NCBI RefSeq assembly: GCF_050908995.1 | Contig: NC_135132.1 | Coordinates: 8,675,001 to 8,739,000 of the forward strand | Direction of reading: 5' to 3' | Length of the DNA: 64,000 bases | From: Andrena cerasifolii | Lineage: Eukaryota; Arthropoda; Insecta; Hymenoptera; Andrenidae | Shown: positions 34,195 to 46,264 of the stretch, piece after piece | How positions within the stretch are numbered: position 1 is the first letter of the stretch | Layout of the letters: every line of letters begins with the position of its first letter | Notes under the pieces: generated by a model | What the model was told of the DNA's origin: nothing | Seen by the model: the letters and a program-made list of their open reading frames with translations, nothing else | Databases searched by the model: none | Position numbers and translations under genes: made by a program

Positions 34195-35082
34195 AAGAAA
34201 TATTAAAGTATGTTGAAATTTATTGGATGCAGGATACTGAAGAATATTGAAGAAGAAGACTAAGGTATACTGAAGAATATTGAAGAAGAAGAAGACTAAG
34301 GTATACTGAAGAATATTGAAGAAGAAGACTAAGCTATACTGAAGAATATTGAAGAATAAGACTAAGGTATACTGAAGAATATTGAAGAAGAAGACTAAGG
34401 TATACTGAAGAATATTGAAGAAGAAGACTAAGGTATACTGAAGAATATTGAAGAAGAAGACTAAGGTATACTGAAGAATATTGAAGAATATTGAAGAAGA
34501 AGAAGACTAAAGTATACTGAAGAATATTAAAGAAGAAGACTAAGGTATACTGAAGAATATTGAAGAAGAAGACTAAAGTATACTGAAGAATATTGAAGAA
34601 GAAGACTAAGGTATACTGAAGAATATTGAAGAATATTGAAGAAGAAGACTAAGGTATACTGAAGAATATTGAAGAAGAAGACTAAAGTATACTGAAGAAT
34701 ATTGAAGAAGAAGACTAAGGTATACTGAAGAATATTGAAGAAGAAGACTAAGGTATACTGAAGAATATTGAAGAATATTGAAGAAGAAGAAGACTAAAAT
34801 ATACTGAAGAATATTAAAGAAGAAGACTAAGGTATACTGAAGAATATTAAAGAAGAAGACTAAGGTATACTGAAGAATATTGAAGAAGAAGACTAAGGTA
34901 TACTGAAGAATATTGAAGAAGGCCAAAATATACTGAAGAAACTTGAAGAAGAAGAAGACTAAAGTATACTGAAGAATATTGAAGAAGAAAACTAAGGTAT
35001 ACTGAAGAATATTGAAGAAGAAGACTAAGGTATACTGAAGAATATTGAAGAAGGCCAAAATATACTGAAGAAACTTGAAGAA
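34195..35082. repeat. Purine-rich satellite, 33-bp unit
   Basis: Some 25 copies of a unit close to ACTAAGGTATACTGAAGAATATTGAAGAAGAAG, with expansions and contractions of GAA and of GAATATT. On the minus strand the array leaves a long open frame (34606-35130) coding only repeated FFNILQYTLVF. This frame is a by-product of the unit length being a multiple of three. Confidence 0.92.
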
Positions 35083-38000
35083 CAGCTTTCTCCCCGCAAC
35101 TGAGCCATCACAAATACCGTCGACAATCACTTATCCCACAATGATTTACCTAAAAATGACTTCTATTTCCACACAATTATACCAAAGACCTGAAATACCC
35201 AAGGACTACACCCACCCAAATGCAATTTGCAAGAGTTCCTTTCATTTCTTCATGCCCACAATTGATGAAGTAAACATATCTCGATCTCCCCCCCACAAAT
35301 AAAAAGAATGAAACTCATTGGTAATTGTCGACGTGACTCAAGGTTTGTTTTGAGACGGTCGAACGCAGAGACCTGAGCACGATAATCCGACTTCCTTCAT
35401 GCCTGTAGAATATGACCTAGATGGGGGCAGGCAGAGAAGAGATGCATGATCTCATCCGCGAAACGTATTATACCATCGTTTCCAATTACCTTGTCACGAG
35501 TCTGCTCACGACACTTGCTAATTCACGTGCGAACAGCATTCGAGAATTCGCGCGGGACGAACGACGCTCTTTCTCCTTCCTCCTTCATCTCTTCATTCTC
35601 CTTACAAAAACGTGGTAACCAGATAGGCTAAAAAAGTATTTGACCTCAGTTCCTTTACACCACATTTCTGCCTCCCCTTTTGACGAAGTTACAAAAATTT
35701 GAGGGACGTCAGCAACTGCTCTGAAAGAAAGTGTCACTTTGTGGTGGAAGAAGAAATGAAGAAAATGAGATTCTGACGAATTCTCTACCTGTAAATTACA
35801 CCTCCACCTCTTCTTCTGATACAATTACATAAGTTTGAGCATTAATACCTGCAATTCCTTTGGAGGAATGTGCACTCCTGCAGCAGGAGGGAAAAAGGAG
35901 ATGAAGAAAATCAGATTCAGAAGAAACGTGACTTCCAGCACATTCTTAATATAAACTGTACAGAGTTTCGTTTTTAAAACGAACATAGAGCATGTTTTTA
36001 CACCTTCTTGGCGATTTCTTCGTAGCAGTGGCTGAGTTGTACGAAAAGTTTGCAGTGCTTGTGGCCAGAGCGAATGTCCACATCCTGGAGCGAGGCTAAC
36101 AGGAAACTAACGCTAGATTAATATTCCCTTCACGTGTGATTAATGTATATTTATGAACAGACGGTATTCTTTATACCACTCTCTTTTTTTCTACCTTTTA
36201 CCTTCAGTACAAGCCTTCACGAATTTGAATATAGCAGAGGTGGGGGCTAATGAGATTCAGCTTCGCTTCAAAATTACTATTACTAACATATATCCACATA
36301 CAGGGGCTGCTCTTTCTACTCCACATTTTGGTATGTATTTTTAGTGAGTCCTCGCGCAGAAAATTGGGAGTAAAAGGCAACTTCAATTCAGAATAATAAC
36401 TCAATTACAATCACCCAATCATAACTTCGAGTCATGTATAAATAAATCCCCACCACTGCAAACTGTATAAAAAGGGGAAGAAATGGGCCCAAGTGGGGGT
36501 GAAGAGTATTTTCAATTCAAGACCAATTTAGAGCCATTTATTTCCCTTTCACATTCTACTATCTATTTTTACAACGTCCAACTACCATGGAGGGGATTTT
36601 CTTCTTTAGATGGATATACTTCAATCAAACCTGTTATCTATGTATTGAAAGTCGAATATTATGCAAAGTGGTAACGTTTTCCACGCTCGATTTCGTCGAG
36701 CCGGCTGGAACACATTCATGTCTTATTTAATTTGCCAGTGAGTCAGAGCATGTACGCGTTACGCAAGCGTAGGCTACTATACAGGACGATCAGTGTTCTC
36801 AGAAGCGATTTGCATCGCGTCTAATCGGTTCTGTAACACTCTTCTGAGACGCCGATGGGGCAACCACGGTGACGCTCCTGATAACACGTGACAACACGGT
36901 TTGTAGAGCTTATCCAGGTCCTTGAGATCCTGCAGACCTGACGAAATGCTCATTTCTTCAGTGGCTGGCTTTGGGAAGAACTCTTCGGTTTAAAAGAAAC
37001 GTCCCCTTTAAGAAAAAGCCATGTTTACATTTCTAAACTCGTTCAGAAATAAAATTGCATTGTCAATCATATTTACACAGTGAAGAAAATAGTGGCACTT
37101 GTTGTCAGCACGACTTATTTCTGTGGAATTATTTTCCTCTTGGCTTGATTATTTCTTGGAAGCAAGCTTCTTAATATTGTATCGATTATGGCCTATTTTA
37201 TGTAATAGCTGATAAGAATTTCATTGCAAAATTGGAAGAAGCGGATAAAGTGGATTTCTGTGGAAGAAATTGCCACTTTAAGTAAAACTAAAACAAACAT
37301 GCTTATAATGTAGAAATCTGACAACGATCTATATTTCTTTGCTAGTTTTTACTTTAAGCTTGGATGCACTTGTACAGAAGCTAGCAACGTTTTCTTCAGC
37401 TGCAATACTATAAAGAAGAATATGAATGAGTACTTAAAGGAATTGAAAATCCAAAGAAGACATAAAATGGCCCCATTTATTATTAAAATATAATCCCTGT
37501 CTGTGAGATGCATTTTAAACTCACAGTTTTTTTCTGCCTTCATTTTATCACAAAAGGAAGAAATAAAATGTCGAAGTGGACGAGCTGTTAACGAGTGCAG
37601 AAATGATAATTCTGTGGAACGCTGAACATATTCGTACTCGAAGAGATACTACACGAAAGAAGAAACATATTTTGCGTTCCTTTCGCAAGCCAGCTGCGCT
37701 TGAGTCGCTTTATCAGGAGCTTCGCGAAACATCCAGAATGCTTTCGAATATTTGTTGAGAAAACATTGGTGACACACTGTTAAAGAGCTCGCAGGCGTAT
37801 TAATTAACGCATTTCAAAGGTGCATAGTCGATAATCTGAGTCAACGTGGAACTTTCACAAAGGAGGAGCCGGGGCGAGATAAAGAAAAGGAAGAAAACGC
37901 TAATTTTAGAAAATTTGTTTGTCTTTTGGGATTTTAGAAACTGGAAATAACAGAGCAGTATTTTTACTAATTTTCGGTGCATAAAGAACTCGAGTACTTT

Positions 38001-40164
38001 AGCAGACAGTACTTAATTCTGATTCTGTCGCGAACAATTAAAAAAGAAGAGATAAAACATCAATAATAAAGTCACATTGATTTAGAACAAATGGAACACC
38101 GACTAAACAAAAGGCATAGTCGAAGAGCTGAAGTTAAAATAATGAGCAATAAATCATTGATAGGACGAGCTCTACGTCATCGTTAGTGGAAGATAATTTC
38201 TTCCAGATGTACATACTGCTAAAGGTCACAAGAGCAACCCAGATTACTCTGCAATATTTATTTCCGTTGAAACCAGCCAACATAATCGTAAATCACGGGC
38301 TGTGTACACTGCTTGAGGAATCTGAACGTTTGCAATTCAACTATCTACGAAGCTCCACGAATTGCAGAAAGACGCGCAATCCTTCCCTACCCTTCAGGGA
38401 GATTAAATGTAATTACTTAACGGTGCCGAGAAGCAAAGAAGAATTTTTTAAATCTTTTATTAAGAAAAGAATCTTATGTACATGTGAATCACTGCTCTGC
38501 GTTGGTGTATAAGTAGATATCTACGTTCCATAACAAATGTTAATCTATGCTTGTAATAAATTCCTTAAAGTAGTTCCTTTCTTTCTGTTAAGTCTTGATT
38601 GTTAGCGCCTGCACGGCTGGTAGGCAATAAATAAATCACGTGTACCCCTCGCACCGATCGTATTGCACGGCTCTGACAAGAATAGTCGGCTGATTGAAGT
38701 AATGAAACGCGACATTCCTAGAAACTTTCAACGGGTCGCTTAAGTAGTGAGTGCATTTAAGTCACAACTCCACGTACGTGCCTCCTCGAAGGAAGAAGGT
38801 GCTCGACTCTTTCACTGGCAGAGAGTTCCTCACCTCGGACGCTAAAGTTCCCGCAGGAAAGCTCCTACCCGCGATTATGAGCGTTACTTCTCTAAAGTGG
38901 ACTGTGCAGAATCGAGTCTGTTTCTATAACTTTAGTGGGTGCATACGTGGCAGTCTAGTTCGCTGGGGATTCATGTCGCTGCGAAGACTCGACCTAATAC
39001 TTGATCCAGTCCGGGCAAGGTCAGCAAGAGGCCAGCACTGGGTCAGAGAAGAATTCGATACGCTATTATCTATACCGAGAAAATACTTTCAATAGTAGAA
39101 TTCTTCAAGAAACTTTTGTACAATTGGTAGAAAGAATATCTTTCTTGAAGAACGCCTGCTCGACTTTCCCTTACGTGTACTTCGAAATTAATGTATATCG
39201 TTGTTCTAACCTTAACCTAACTTTCATCGTAATACTTGTACTATTTGCTGAGAGAGCAAATGTGCTGCTGCGTGACTCCGGGGATGGTACTCTAAGCTTT
39301 CTGAAGGACCCCCTGAGGACCAAATATCTCCGCGCTTTCATCTGGCTTTCGCAGACCAGTAAAAAAAAAAAAAAAAAATCTTACGAAGAAATACGAATGT
39401 GGATTTCCACTTAAAATACTGAAGAGAATGTAAACAAACTGCGTCATATTGAAGGAAAAAGTTCTAAACCAGTTGTTAAAAATGTTTCTAAGGCTACCAA
39501 TCTCACTAAAAGTATTAAATAAAAAAAAAAAGTTACGATCGCAGAGATGCAATCAGTTACGAACTGGTTTTTCTTCCGCCAATGTAGATTTCTGCCAGTG
39601 AAAGGGTGGACTTCTTCAACAGATTTTTCTTCGTAGCTCACGTTTCGCTTATCGTAGATTTAAATCTAGAAAAATACAGTCTGTTTCATCTATCGACGCG
39701 CTACTCGAACCCGTCCGCAAATTTCTGAATAAAAATATTAATTTGTCCGTCGGTCGAGCAACGGTTCTTTAAATAGCATCTGCATAGAGTTTATCGACTA
39801 TCTAAACTTTTTGGCTAGATCCTCGTATGAGACTTCCCGACTGAGAAAGTAAATGGGATGGGGAGTTAAAGCGGTGCATTTATCTGGGAAACTTCCGTTC
39901 GTCTTCTTCCTCGTGGTAAATTAACGTTTATGGCCAGTCTGTTTGTTAAGTAATCTTCGAGCGAAGGATTAGTAATCGTCGGTGTTAAGCTGCTGACAAC
40001 AATTGGTCTTCTCTGGAGCGGGGCCCCTCCTTTCCCGTCCAAACCCTCCTATCTGGAATATTAATATTTTCCTTCAGAATTGTAATAGAAGCTTCGCGGC
40101 TGAAGTGGTCAATTTCACGTACAAATCTGTGTGTTGAATAATTACCTTGCCCAAAAATGTTTCT
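35083..40164. other. Intergenic sequence between the satellite and the Golgi-protein gene
   Basis: No protein domain is recognisable. A 19-bp A-tract occurs at about 39361-39379. Open frames such as 38186-38512 and 39001-39414 (plus) lack domains and contain low-complexity tracts. Untranslated 3' sequence of the Golgi gene presumably occupies the right edge. Confidence 0.4.
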
Positions 40165-40220
40165 TCACTCACGTTTCTCCTGCTTCACATTCTGAAGATA
40201 GTCTATCTGATCGTCCTCGT
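40165..40220 (-). CDS. Golgi protein exon 5 (long-span isoform): C-terminal end
   Basis: Acceptor ACTTCTTTAG; encodes DEDDQIDYLQNVKQEKRE followed by TGA. The bases AAAC|GTGAGT around the stop also form a near-perfect donor, so the true C-terminus could lie in another exon further left. Confidence 0.6.
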
Positions 40221-43200
40221 CTAAAGAAGTTAAATAAAATTCGTGTTAAGGGTTCAGAGCTTCATTTAGCCAAGTATTGCCAATATTCAATTACCTTCTC
40301 CTTCGTCTTCACCCTCGACTAGCTGCAAGTCACTATTCTTCTGCTGGGGTTCCTTGTCGTAGTCAACACCTTCGTACTGATCATCGCCTGCCTCACCGTT
40401 TCTCTCGGCACCGTCATCCAAGCTGAAAATGGATCAAAGAAGAATATAAGAAGAACCAAGGGCTTCTAACTATTCTGAACAGTACAGACTGTCGAGCAAA
40501 GTGGAAGGTTGAAAGGAATGCAGCCGAAGAAAGCTCACCCGTGAAGTCGAATATGGTTGACCTCGTCCCCAATTTCCTGGACCCCGGGGCCAACATTGAA
40601 CCACCCGTTTCCACGTCTGTCAGCAGCTTGCTCCTCTCCACGCCTTCCTGCCGGAAACGGAGGATCCAAGTTCCCGTTTTGCTCTTCGTGCTCCTTGCTC
40701 GCAACGTCTTTCTTCTGCTTAGGCTCCTCCTTCTTCTTGGTCTCCTTATCTCGTTTCTCCTCACGGATCTCTAGCTTCTGGTCGATCATCACCGGGATGG
40801 GGGGCACGCCGACTGGAAGCTTAGCCTTGGAGGCTGGCTTCGCGAGCGGGAGTGACTTGTCGACCGCCGTCGAGGCTGGATTCCCGCTGCTCGAGGGCGT
40901 TGAAGTCTCCAGCTTCACTGCTGGGATGGACTTCATCGAGCTGGTTGCCACGGTGCTCTGGAAAGTTTGTTCAATTTACATTCGGTTAGTTAGTGGAGAA
41001 ATGGGATTGCGGCAGTGGTATATTCAGATTTTAGTTTAATAGTTTCAACGTTGGAGGAGTGGTGCCTGGAAGACTCTGCGGAAAGTGCTCTTCGTGGCCA
41101 CAGATGCTTTATGTTAACAGTCAGTCGCAGGCATGGGGGACTTTGATCTGTACGTTGCAGAGGATATTACTTAGAAGTTCAGATAGTGGATTATAATTTC
41201 AGTCGAAACTCCAGTGGCAGGATTTCCCAGTCTCCGTTGTGCAAAAGTAATCGAAGGTTGCAAAATTGCTGGCCCTAATGCTTCATGCTTGCTTCTTCCA
41301 TAGTAATTGTAACATAATCTATCGGTTATTTCATCATATGGATAACAGAAATTTTGGTACAGAATACAGCACATTTAACGTATCAACTTACCTGTTAAGA
41401 CTCTTACGCCGAAGAACAGTGACCGTTTTTCAAATCTAATTAGCTCAGACTCAAGCCTCTCTTTCGAAGCCACGGAAGCATGTATAATTGAAGAAATTCG
41501 CAAAGCATGCCGTTTGCTGAAGAGAAAACCACCTGAGAGGAGTGGAACTACAAGAAGTATAAGAAGGAATAGAGTGGAAGTTTTCAGATAAAATAGATTA
41601 CTTTTTCTAAGTACTTTTCTTAAAGCTACTGAATTATAATCTTAATTTACAGCTCGCCGAAGGTTTCAACTTTTAAAAGGCTGTACCACTTCAACTCTTC
41701 CTCATATTCGCCCTTCAGCTATTAATTAACAAAAAGAAATCTATCGAGACCAATTCACCAGTTACTTTACTCTCCAATCTACTTCAACGATTCGGGGAGG
41801 TAAGGAGCCATGATGCGTGCTCGCATCGCTATTCAATACAGCAGACTAGCAACAGGGAAGCAGATCAGTTTAGTTAGGTTGTGCGAGGGTGCCAAAAATA
41901 ATGCAAGCAGATCAAAATAATAACAATTTATTGATGCATCGATTAACACGAACATACAGGCACATTCAATACAGCTTGCAATCTACACGTACATGATTCT
42001 TTTGTTCTTCGTTCACTCAATAGAAGCGTCTCAGCATTCTTCACCTTCTGTTTGCAACAGGCTGTCAATAAATGAAATTTATCCTTAGAGAATAGTCCGC
42101 AACGCCTGAACTCTCGCCAAAGCGACTGAACGCTTTTCAAGCCGAAAAGCACATCGAGTACGATTAAACTATAGACACTCCTTTCTAAGGCACGAAATTT
42201 CACATATTTTTTCATGGAAGCTTGAAAAAAGGAATGGTACTATTATTAGCATCGGAAATACTTTATAAAATTAGTGTACGTCATGCCAGAAGTTGTAACT
42301 TTTCGTATTTAAAAACATAAAATCTTATCGAAGTTCCTGCATCGGTGTAAAAACTGTATTAACCTTTTGACAGCCTAATGCACTCTGTTCCACAGATACA
42401 AATCAGTAAGTATAAAAATACAAATTAAAAAAAAAAAGAAAAGAAGACTTGACGCTCATACGTGCTACTAAAACAACGGTGTCACAAGGAATCAAATGTT
42501 CTCCTCTTTGCTACGAGTCTCTAGAACATTACACCACTCCGAACTGCCCATTAATGCCTAAATAAGAGCACGCGTTGATACGTAATACACCTACAGCCGT
42601 TAAAGTAATATAAATGCAACCTGTTAGTTGAATTTGCTCACATTAGTAAGTCAATACGGTTGGATTAATAATCCCTTACGATTGTCACCGCCCAAGCTGT
42701 GGGTTGGGGAAGTAGCTTTACATCTAGAAGCACGATTTGCTCGTGAAAATATACGCGGAAATTTTGTTCGAAGCTATGCACCACACGGACGAGACTCTGC
42801 CGTCGACGGAGGTGTACAAAATACTTGTATAAAGGTATTCCGTTTGTTCTACAGTTACTCTCACTCCGCTCTCTCACTTATAACGATTATAGGATCACGA
42901 TGGTTTCGTAAGATCTATGCTATTGGCACTAAGCTTCTCGACGACGCGATGAGAGCTCGCGTGCGCGCAGGTCGCGACACCTGGAGCTGCGGTTTCTAAC
43001 AAAAGAAAGGTCATCTATCTACAGCACCCAGTACAAACCATGCAAGTTACGTGCATGTGTAAACAGTACCAGAAAGGTTACACCAAAAACGATTCTAACC
43101 CCCATAGAGCGCAGACAAACCGAGGCGTTCAAAGGCACTTCTTTCGAATCTCCACGAGCCAGGGTGTAAATGTTCCAACTCACGTGCAAGTCGATTATTA

Positions 43201-45284
43201 GCTCACGAATATTTATTTCCGACTACTTCTAAATAAGCTTCCCAATCCGGAGACTGCGGCTGCTAATTGTCAAGAATGGTGTTAGCTTATTACAAGAGTT
43301 TCGATGGGCACCGTGCGTTCGTTCATTCCGTATACCTGCTTTAAGCTAGCGTCTCCGCTAGGATTCTATTCGCTGCACCAGCTTCCCATTAACTACCGAA
43401 CATATTACTTTACGCCACGATGGATCACAGCTGAGGCCTAACGCCAGGGCATGACCAGTTACCAAGGGATCAACAGCGAAGTCGCAGAGCACCAAGCGAT
43501 ACAAATTACCCGTAGCACTTTCAGCAGAAAAGAGTCCGAGGGAATTGTGGCGCGCAGCTGCCATCAAGGGTCTATCAAGTCGGCGTTCATCAATTGGTTC
43601 AGAACATCTCTGGCTATCTCATCCTCGCTGTTCTGGACTTTGTCCAGTCCCTCCTCCTCTTTCTTAGAAGGCTGCGGACTTGCGACTGTCGCAGTCTTCT
43701 CGACAGGGCGAGCGAGGGAGTCAATGTTCTCTTTCAACGAGGGCTCCTCGTTGCCCGGCGAGTTCGAGGAGGACTTCTTGTCGGTCCCCTCGTTGTTCTG
43801 ATTGGGCGGCGGCAGCACCTGTCTCATCTGCTCCTCGTCAACATTCTCATCCTTGCCCGCGGCCCTGTCGCTCTCGATCTGAGCGCCCTCGGCCGCCGGT
43901 GGGTCCTCCTCCGCCTTCTTCTGACGTTTCTCTTGCAGATCGTAAGGCAGTGGCAACGAGTCTCGCAACTCCCCCTCCTTCAGCTCGTTTGGGCCCACTG
44001 GCACGATGTTCCCGTTCTTCTGGGCGAATCGAACGTCGTTAAACTCGTTCGTCTCCTCGTTCATCCGTTGCTCGTTCGATTTCAGGGGATCCCCGATCGC
44101 ATAGTGATTGCGGGGCGCGTGCAGGGGCTGCGGGCTTTTATCGTCGTTGCTCGGGCGACTTACCTGTTGCTGCTGCGACGGCTCAACTAGCTGCTCGTCT
44201 TTCGCCGCTGCCCCGGGCTTCATCTGCTGATCCGTTTGCTGGGAGGATTGGGGACTCGCTGCGCTTGGCCCGGGTGAAGTGGCTTTCTTCGAAGATTTCT
44301 GGCGGGAGACAAGTTTTGGAGGTTAAAAGCACTTTGCGGAATATAGGTTATGGGCGGTGTTGATTAGTGGAGGCTGATGTTGGGTCAGGAGGATGCAAAT
44401 ATTACTCAAAGCGTATGTTACATAGGTCAGTTCAATCTGTAGATATTGATTAGTTAGTGAAGCGCAGTTTCCAAAGGTTTAAGTAATGTTCTTTCTGTGG
44501 AAAGTAGAATCCAATTGCATGTTACCTTCGCCTCTTCCAGCTCACGCTTCAGCTGGAACACCTCCTTCTTCAGGTGCTCGATGGTGCTGTCGGTGTCACC
44601 GATGCTCTTCAGCACGTCCTTGTACTTCTCCTCGAGCCTCGTCTTCGCGGTGTCCAGCTCCAGGAACTTGGTCTTCAGGTGCTCCAAAGCCTTCTCTTTG
44701 TCCTCCCTCGCCTGCCTGATGCGACTGCGTAGCTCCCTGAGCGTCGCCTCTAACCTGTTCGTGTCCTCCAAAGCCTGCTTCTCACGCTTCTTGCACTCCT
44801 CCTGCAGATCCTGGTGCTCCGTTTGCAGCAGCTTGTAGGTCTGCTGGAGGGAGTTGAACCTCTGCATCGCCTCTATGCTGTCCTTATCGCGCAAGGACTT
44901 CTCGCGCGTGGCTCGTTGCTGAAGCTCCTGCTTCACGGCCGCGTTCGAGCTCTTCTCCTCTGCCAAAGACTTCTCCAGCCGCAATTTGTACTCGAATATA
45001 ACTGCGAATCAATTGAAGCGGGTTATCAGTGCCTGGTTGCGTGCGATTTCATGGTAGCACGCGTTATAGTAAGTATAGTCGTACTTGAAGCCGCGAACCT
45101 CACCTTGAAGTTGAGCAGCGAGTGCCTCCTGTTGGTGGGCACACTGGACGTGGAGTTCTCGGAGCCTGGCCATCTCCGAGGTGGCGGCGCGGTAGAGAAA
45201 CACCAGGAGAACGACCACCACCCCGCAACCCCCGTATACGGCCAGGCGGCCACCACGGCCCCTGCCAAGTCGAGAACCGCTCAT
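40165..45284 (-). CDS. Golgi type II membrane coiled-coil protein (GOLIM4/GOLM1-like), five-exon form
   Basis: The product resembles Golgi integral membrane proteins of the GOLIM4/GPP130-GOLM1 type: a short cytosolic tail, one signal anchor and a long lumenal coiled coil with an acidic tail. Exons (minus) are 45284-45104, 45001-44526, 40957-40539, 40422-40295 and 40220-40165. Phases agree and give 419 residues. Residues 1-13 are basic (SGSRLGRGRGGR); about 14-31 form the membrane segment (VYGGCGVVVVLLVFLY). A heptad-rich coiled coil spans about 34-218; then comes a Lys/Glu-rich low-complexity region with GPGVQEIGDEVNHI and a very acidic end (VEGEDEGEDEDDQ). The last stop overlaps a GTGAGT donor-like sequence, so a further exon is possible. 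The assignment rests on architecture and the QQEALAAQLQ motif next to the anchor, which GOLIM4 shares. Confidence 0.75.
40295..40422 (-). CDS. Golgi protein exon 4 (long-span isoform): acidic tail
   Basis: Acceptor CATTTTCAG; encodes LDDGAERNGEAGDDQYEGV and continues acidic to VEGEDEGE. Donor GAAG|GTAATT. An unspliced reading stops two codons later. Confidence 0.72.
40539..40957 (-). CDS. Golgi protein exon 3 (long-span isoform): Lys/Glu/Pro-rich lumenal segment
   Basis: Acceptor AACTTTCCAG, phase 0, then STVATSSMKSIPAVKLE, a Lys/Glu run (EEKRDKETKKKEEPKQKK), WFNVGPGVQEIGDEVNHI and donor GG|GTGAGC. Confidence 0.75.
40958..43565 (-). other. Intron or inter-isoform sequence of the Golgi-protein gene
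   Basis: Between the two alternative 3' parts lies about 2.6 kb with no recognisable exon. It includes the presumed 3' UTR of the short-span isoform (to about 43200). Confidence 0.4.
43564..44298 (-). CDS. Golgi protein alternative terminal exon (isoform with short gene span)
   Basis: The acceptor TCTCCCGCCAG (ending 44299) is followed in phase 0 by KSSKKATSPGPSAAS and 244 codons to TGA at 43566-43564. The product is hydrophilic, rich in Gln, Asn, Glu and Pro, with DSLPLPYDLQEKRQKK and an end DVLNQLMNADLIDP. Joined to exons 1 and 2 it gives a 463-residue protein. An AATAAA on the minus strand near 43212 could end this transcript. No good donor is visible inside the exon, so it looks like a true last exon, mutually exclusive with 40957-40539. 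Confidence 0.65.
   Translation of the reverse strand, partial: KSSKKATSPGPSAASPQSSQQTDQQMKPGAAAKDEQLVEPSQQQQVSRPSNDDKSPQPLHAPRNHYAIGDPLKSNEQRMNEETNEFNDVRFAQKNGNIVPVGPNELKEGELRDSLPLPYDLQEKRQKKAEEDPPAAEGAQIESDRAAGKDENVDEEQMRQVLPPPNQNNEGTDKKSSSNSPGNEEPSLKENIDSLARPVEKTATVASPQPSKKEEEGLDKVQNSEDEIARDVLNQLMNADLIDP
44526..45001 (-). CDS. Golgi protein exon 2: lumenal coiled coil
   Basis: Bounded by GATTCGCAG and GCGAAG|GTAACA. The exon encodes about 158 residues of nearly unbroken heptad pattern rich in Glu, Lys, Leu and Gln (EYKLRLEKSLAEEKSS ... LKKEVFQLKRELEEAK). It ends at a codon boundary, so it can join either of the two downstream exons. Confidence 0.85.
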
Positions 45285-45286
45285 CT
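45104..45286 (-). CDS. Golgi protein exon 1: cytosolic tail and signal anchor
   Basis: The acceptor CTTTGTTTACAG is followed by AG and the ATG at 45284, so the 5' UTR continues in an upstream exon not located here. The exon encodes 60 residues plus one base: basic tail, hydrophobic anchor, then CAHQQEALAAQLQ. Donor CAAG|GTGAGG. A longer in-frame ATG at 45308 would lie in the intron. Confidence 0.8.
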
Positions 45287-45507
45287 CTGTAAACAAAGGG
45301 TTTCTCATTGCTCCTTGTTTCTACCAGCAATTCACGGTTTCATTGGATTATACTGCTTATAGAAAGGGTCTTTCCTTATTAATAGATCCCATCTTAAAAA
45401 TAATTTCATCACTTCAACGTTGTACAAATTGTTCTTAAACTTGGGCGGTCTACTTGCTTCTAACTTATGACTGTTTTTGTGTTTCAATTTTGCATTTGGT
45501 GAACTAC

Positions 45508-45929
45508 TTACAAGGGAAGATCCCGAACCCGAAAATTCAAAAAATTCTGAAATTTTGTGAATATGTAGGGGATTTCCTTCTGGTTAGAATGCAATTTTTG
45601 TTTGCTGCCTAAATTTACTCGAAGGGGGTGAAATTAGCTATTTTCTGAATTTGTGTTATAACTCGGGAACTGTAAGAGATAGAAAAAAAGTTTCACGACA
45701 AAAGTTACTTCTTTTAATTAGATCTAGCATTTGGTAAAAAAATATTTTACAGTTCACGAGTTATAAAATAAAATCGGAAAATAACCGGATATTCAGGGGT
45801 CAATTACACTCCCTTATAGTGAATTTGGGCATGAAACAAAAATTCCGTTGTAATCAGGAGGAAATTCTCTACATATTCACAAAGTTTCAGAATTTTTTGA
45901 ATTTTCGGGTTCGGGATGTTCCTTTGTTA
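45508..45929. mobile_element. Foldback (inverted-repeat) element, about 420 bp
   Basis: The left arm ACAAGGGAAGATCCCGAACC...GAAAATTCAAAAAATTCTGAAA is mirrored at the right end by TTTCAGAATTTTTTGAATTTTCGGGTTCGGGATGTTCCTTTG. The outer 90 bases of each arm pair almost perfectly. The interior (GTTATAACTCGGGAACTG...ACTTCTTTTAATTAGAT) recurs in diverged form at 47620-47790. No coding capacity. Confidence 0.85.
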
Positions 45930-45944
45930 GTATTGTGGGAGTAG

Positions 45945-46262
45945 GAAGGAGGATCGACTTTGGCGGAGTTGGTTAGGCGGCTGACCAGTACGCTGTGGAT
46001 CGCGGGTTCGAGTCCCGTTGCCCCGGGGAGTTTTTTTTCCGTGGCTCCTGGAACACATGAATTACAAAACCTATTCCTAAAATACCCTAGGCGCAACTGG
46101 GGTGAGAATTAAAAAATCTCCTGTAAGCAGGCAGCCTCCCCCTAGAGCTCTAGTAGGGAAATATAAGGGTGGAAAAAATAAAATTAAAATAATTAAAATT
46201 AAAATAAAAACTAAAAAAAAATAATTAAAAACTAAAATAAAAATTAAAAAAAATAAGAAAAA
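45945..46262 (+). mobile_element. tRNA-derived SINE
   Basis: A tRNA-like head has an A box (TGGCGGAGTTGGTTAGG) at 45960 and a B box (GGTTCGAGTCC) at about 46005, followed by an unrelated body and a tail of (A)nT-rich simple repeats starting near 46170. This is the layout of a polymerase III SINE. The head does not fold into a complete cloverleaf, so it is not an active tRNA gene. Minus-strand frames reading GATGLEPAIHSV here are shadows of it. Confidence 0.8.
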
Positions 46263-46264
46263 AG

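Noticed and set aside
34606..35130. 174-codon minus-strand open frame of repeated FFNILQYTLVF
   Set aside because: By-product of the 33-bp satellite.
45955..46030. Functional tRNA gene
   Set aside because: A and B boxes are present, but I cannot pair a complete acceptor and anticodon stem, and the sequence continues into a SINE body with an A-rich tail.
45887..46096. Minus-strand frame reading GATGLEPAIHSV
   Set aside because: Antisense translation of the tRNA-derived head of the SINE.
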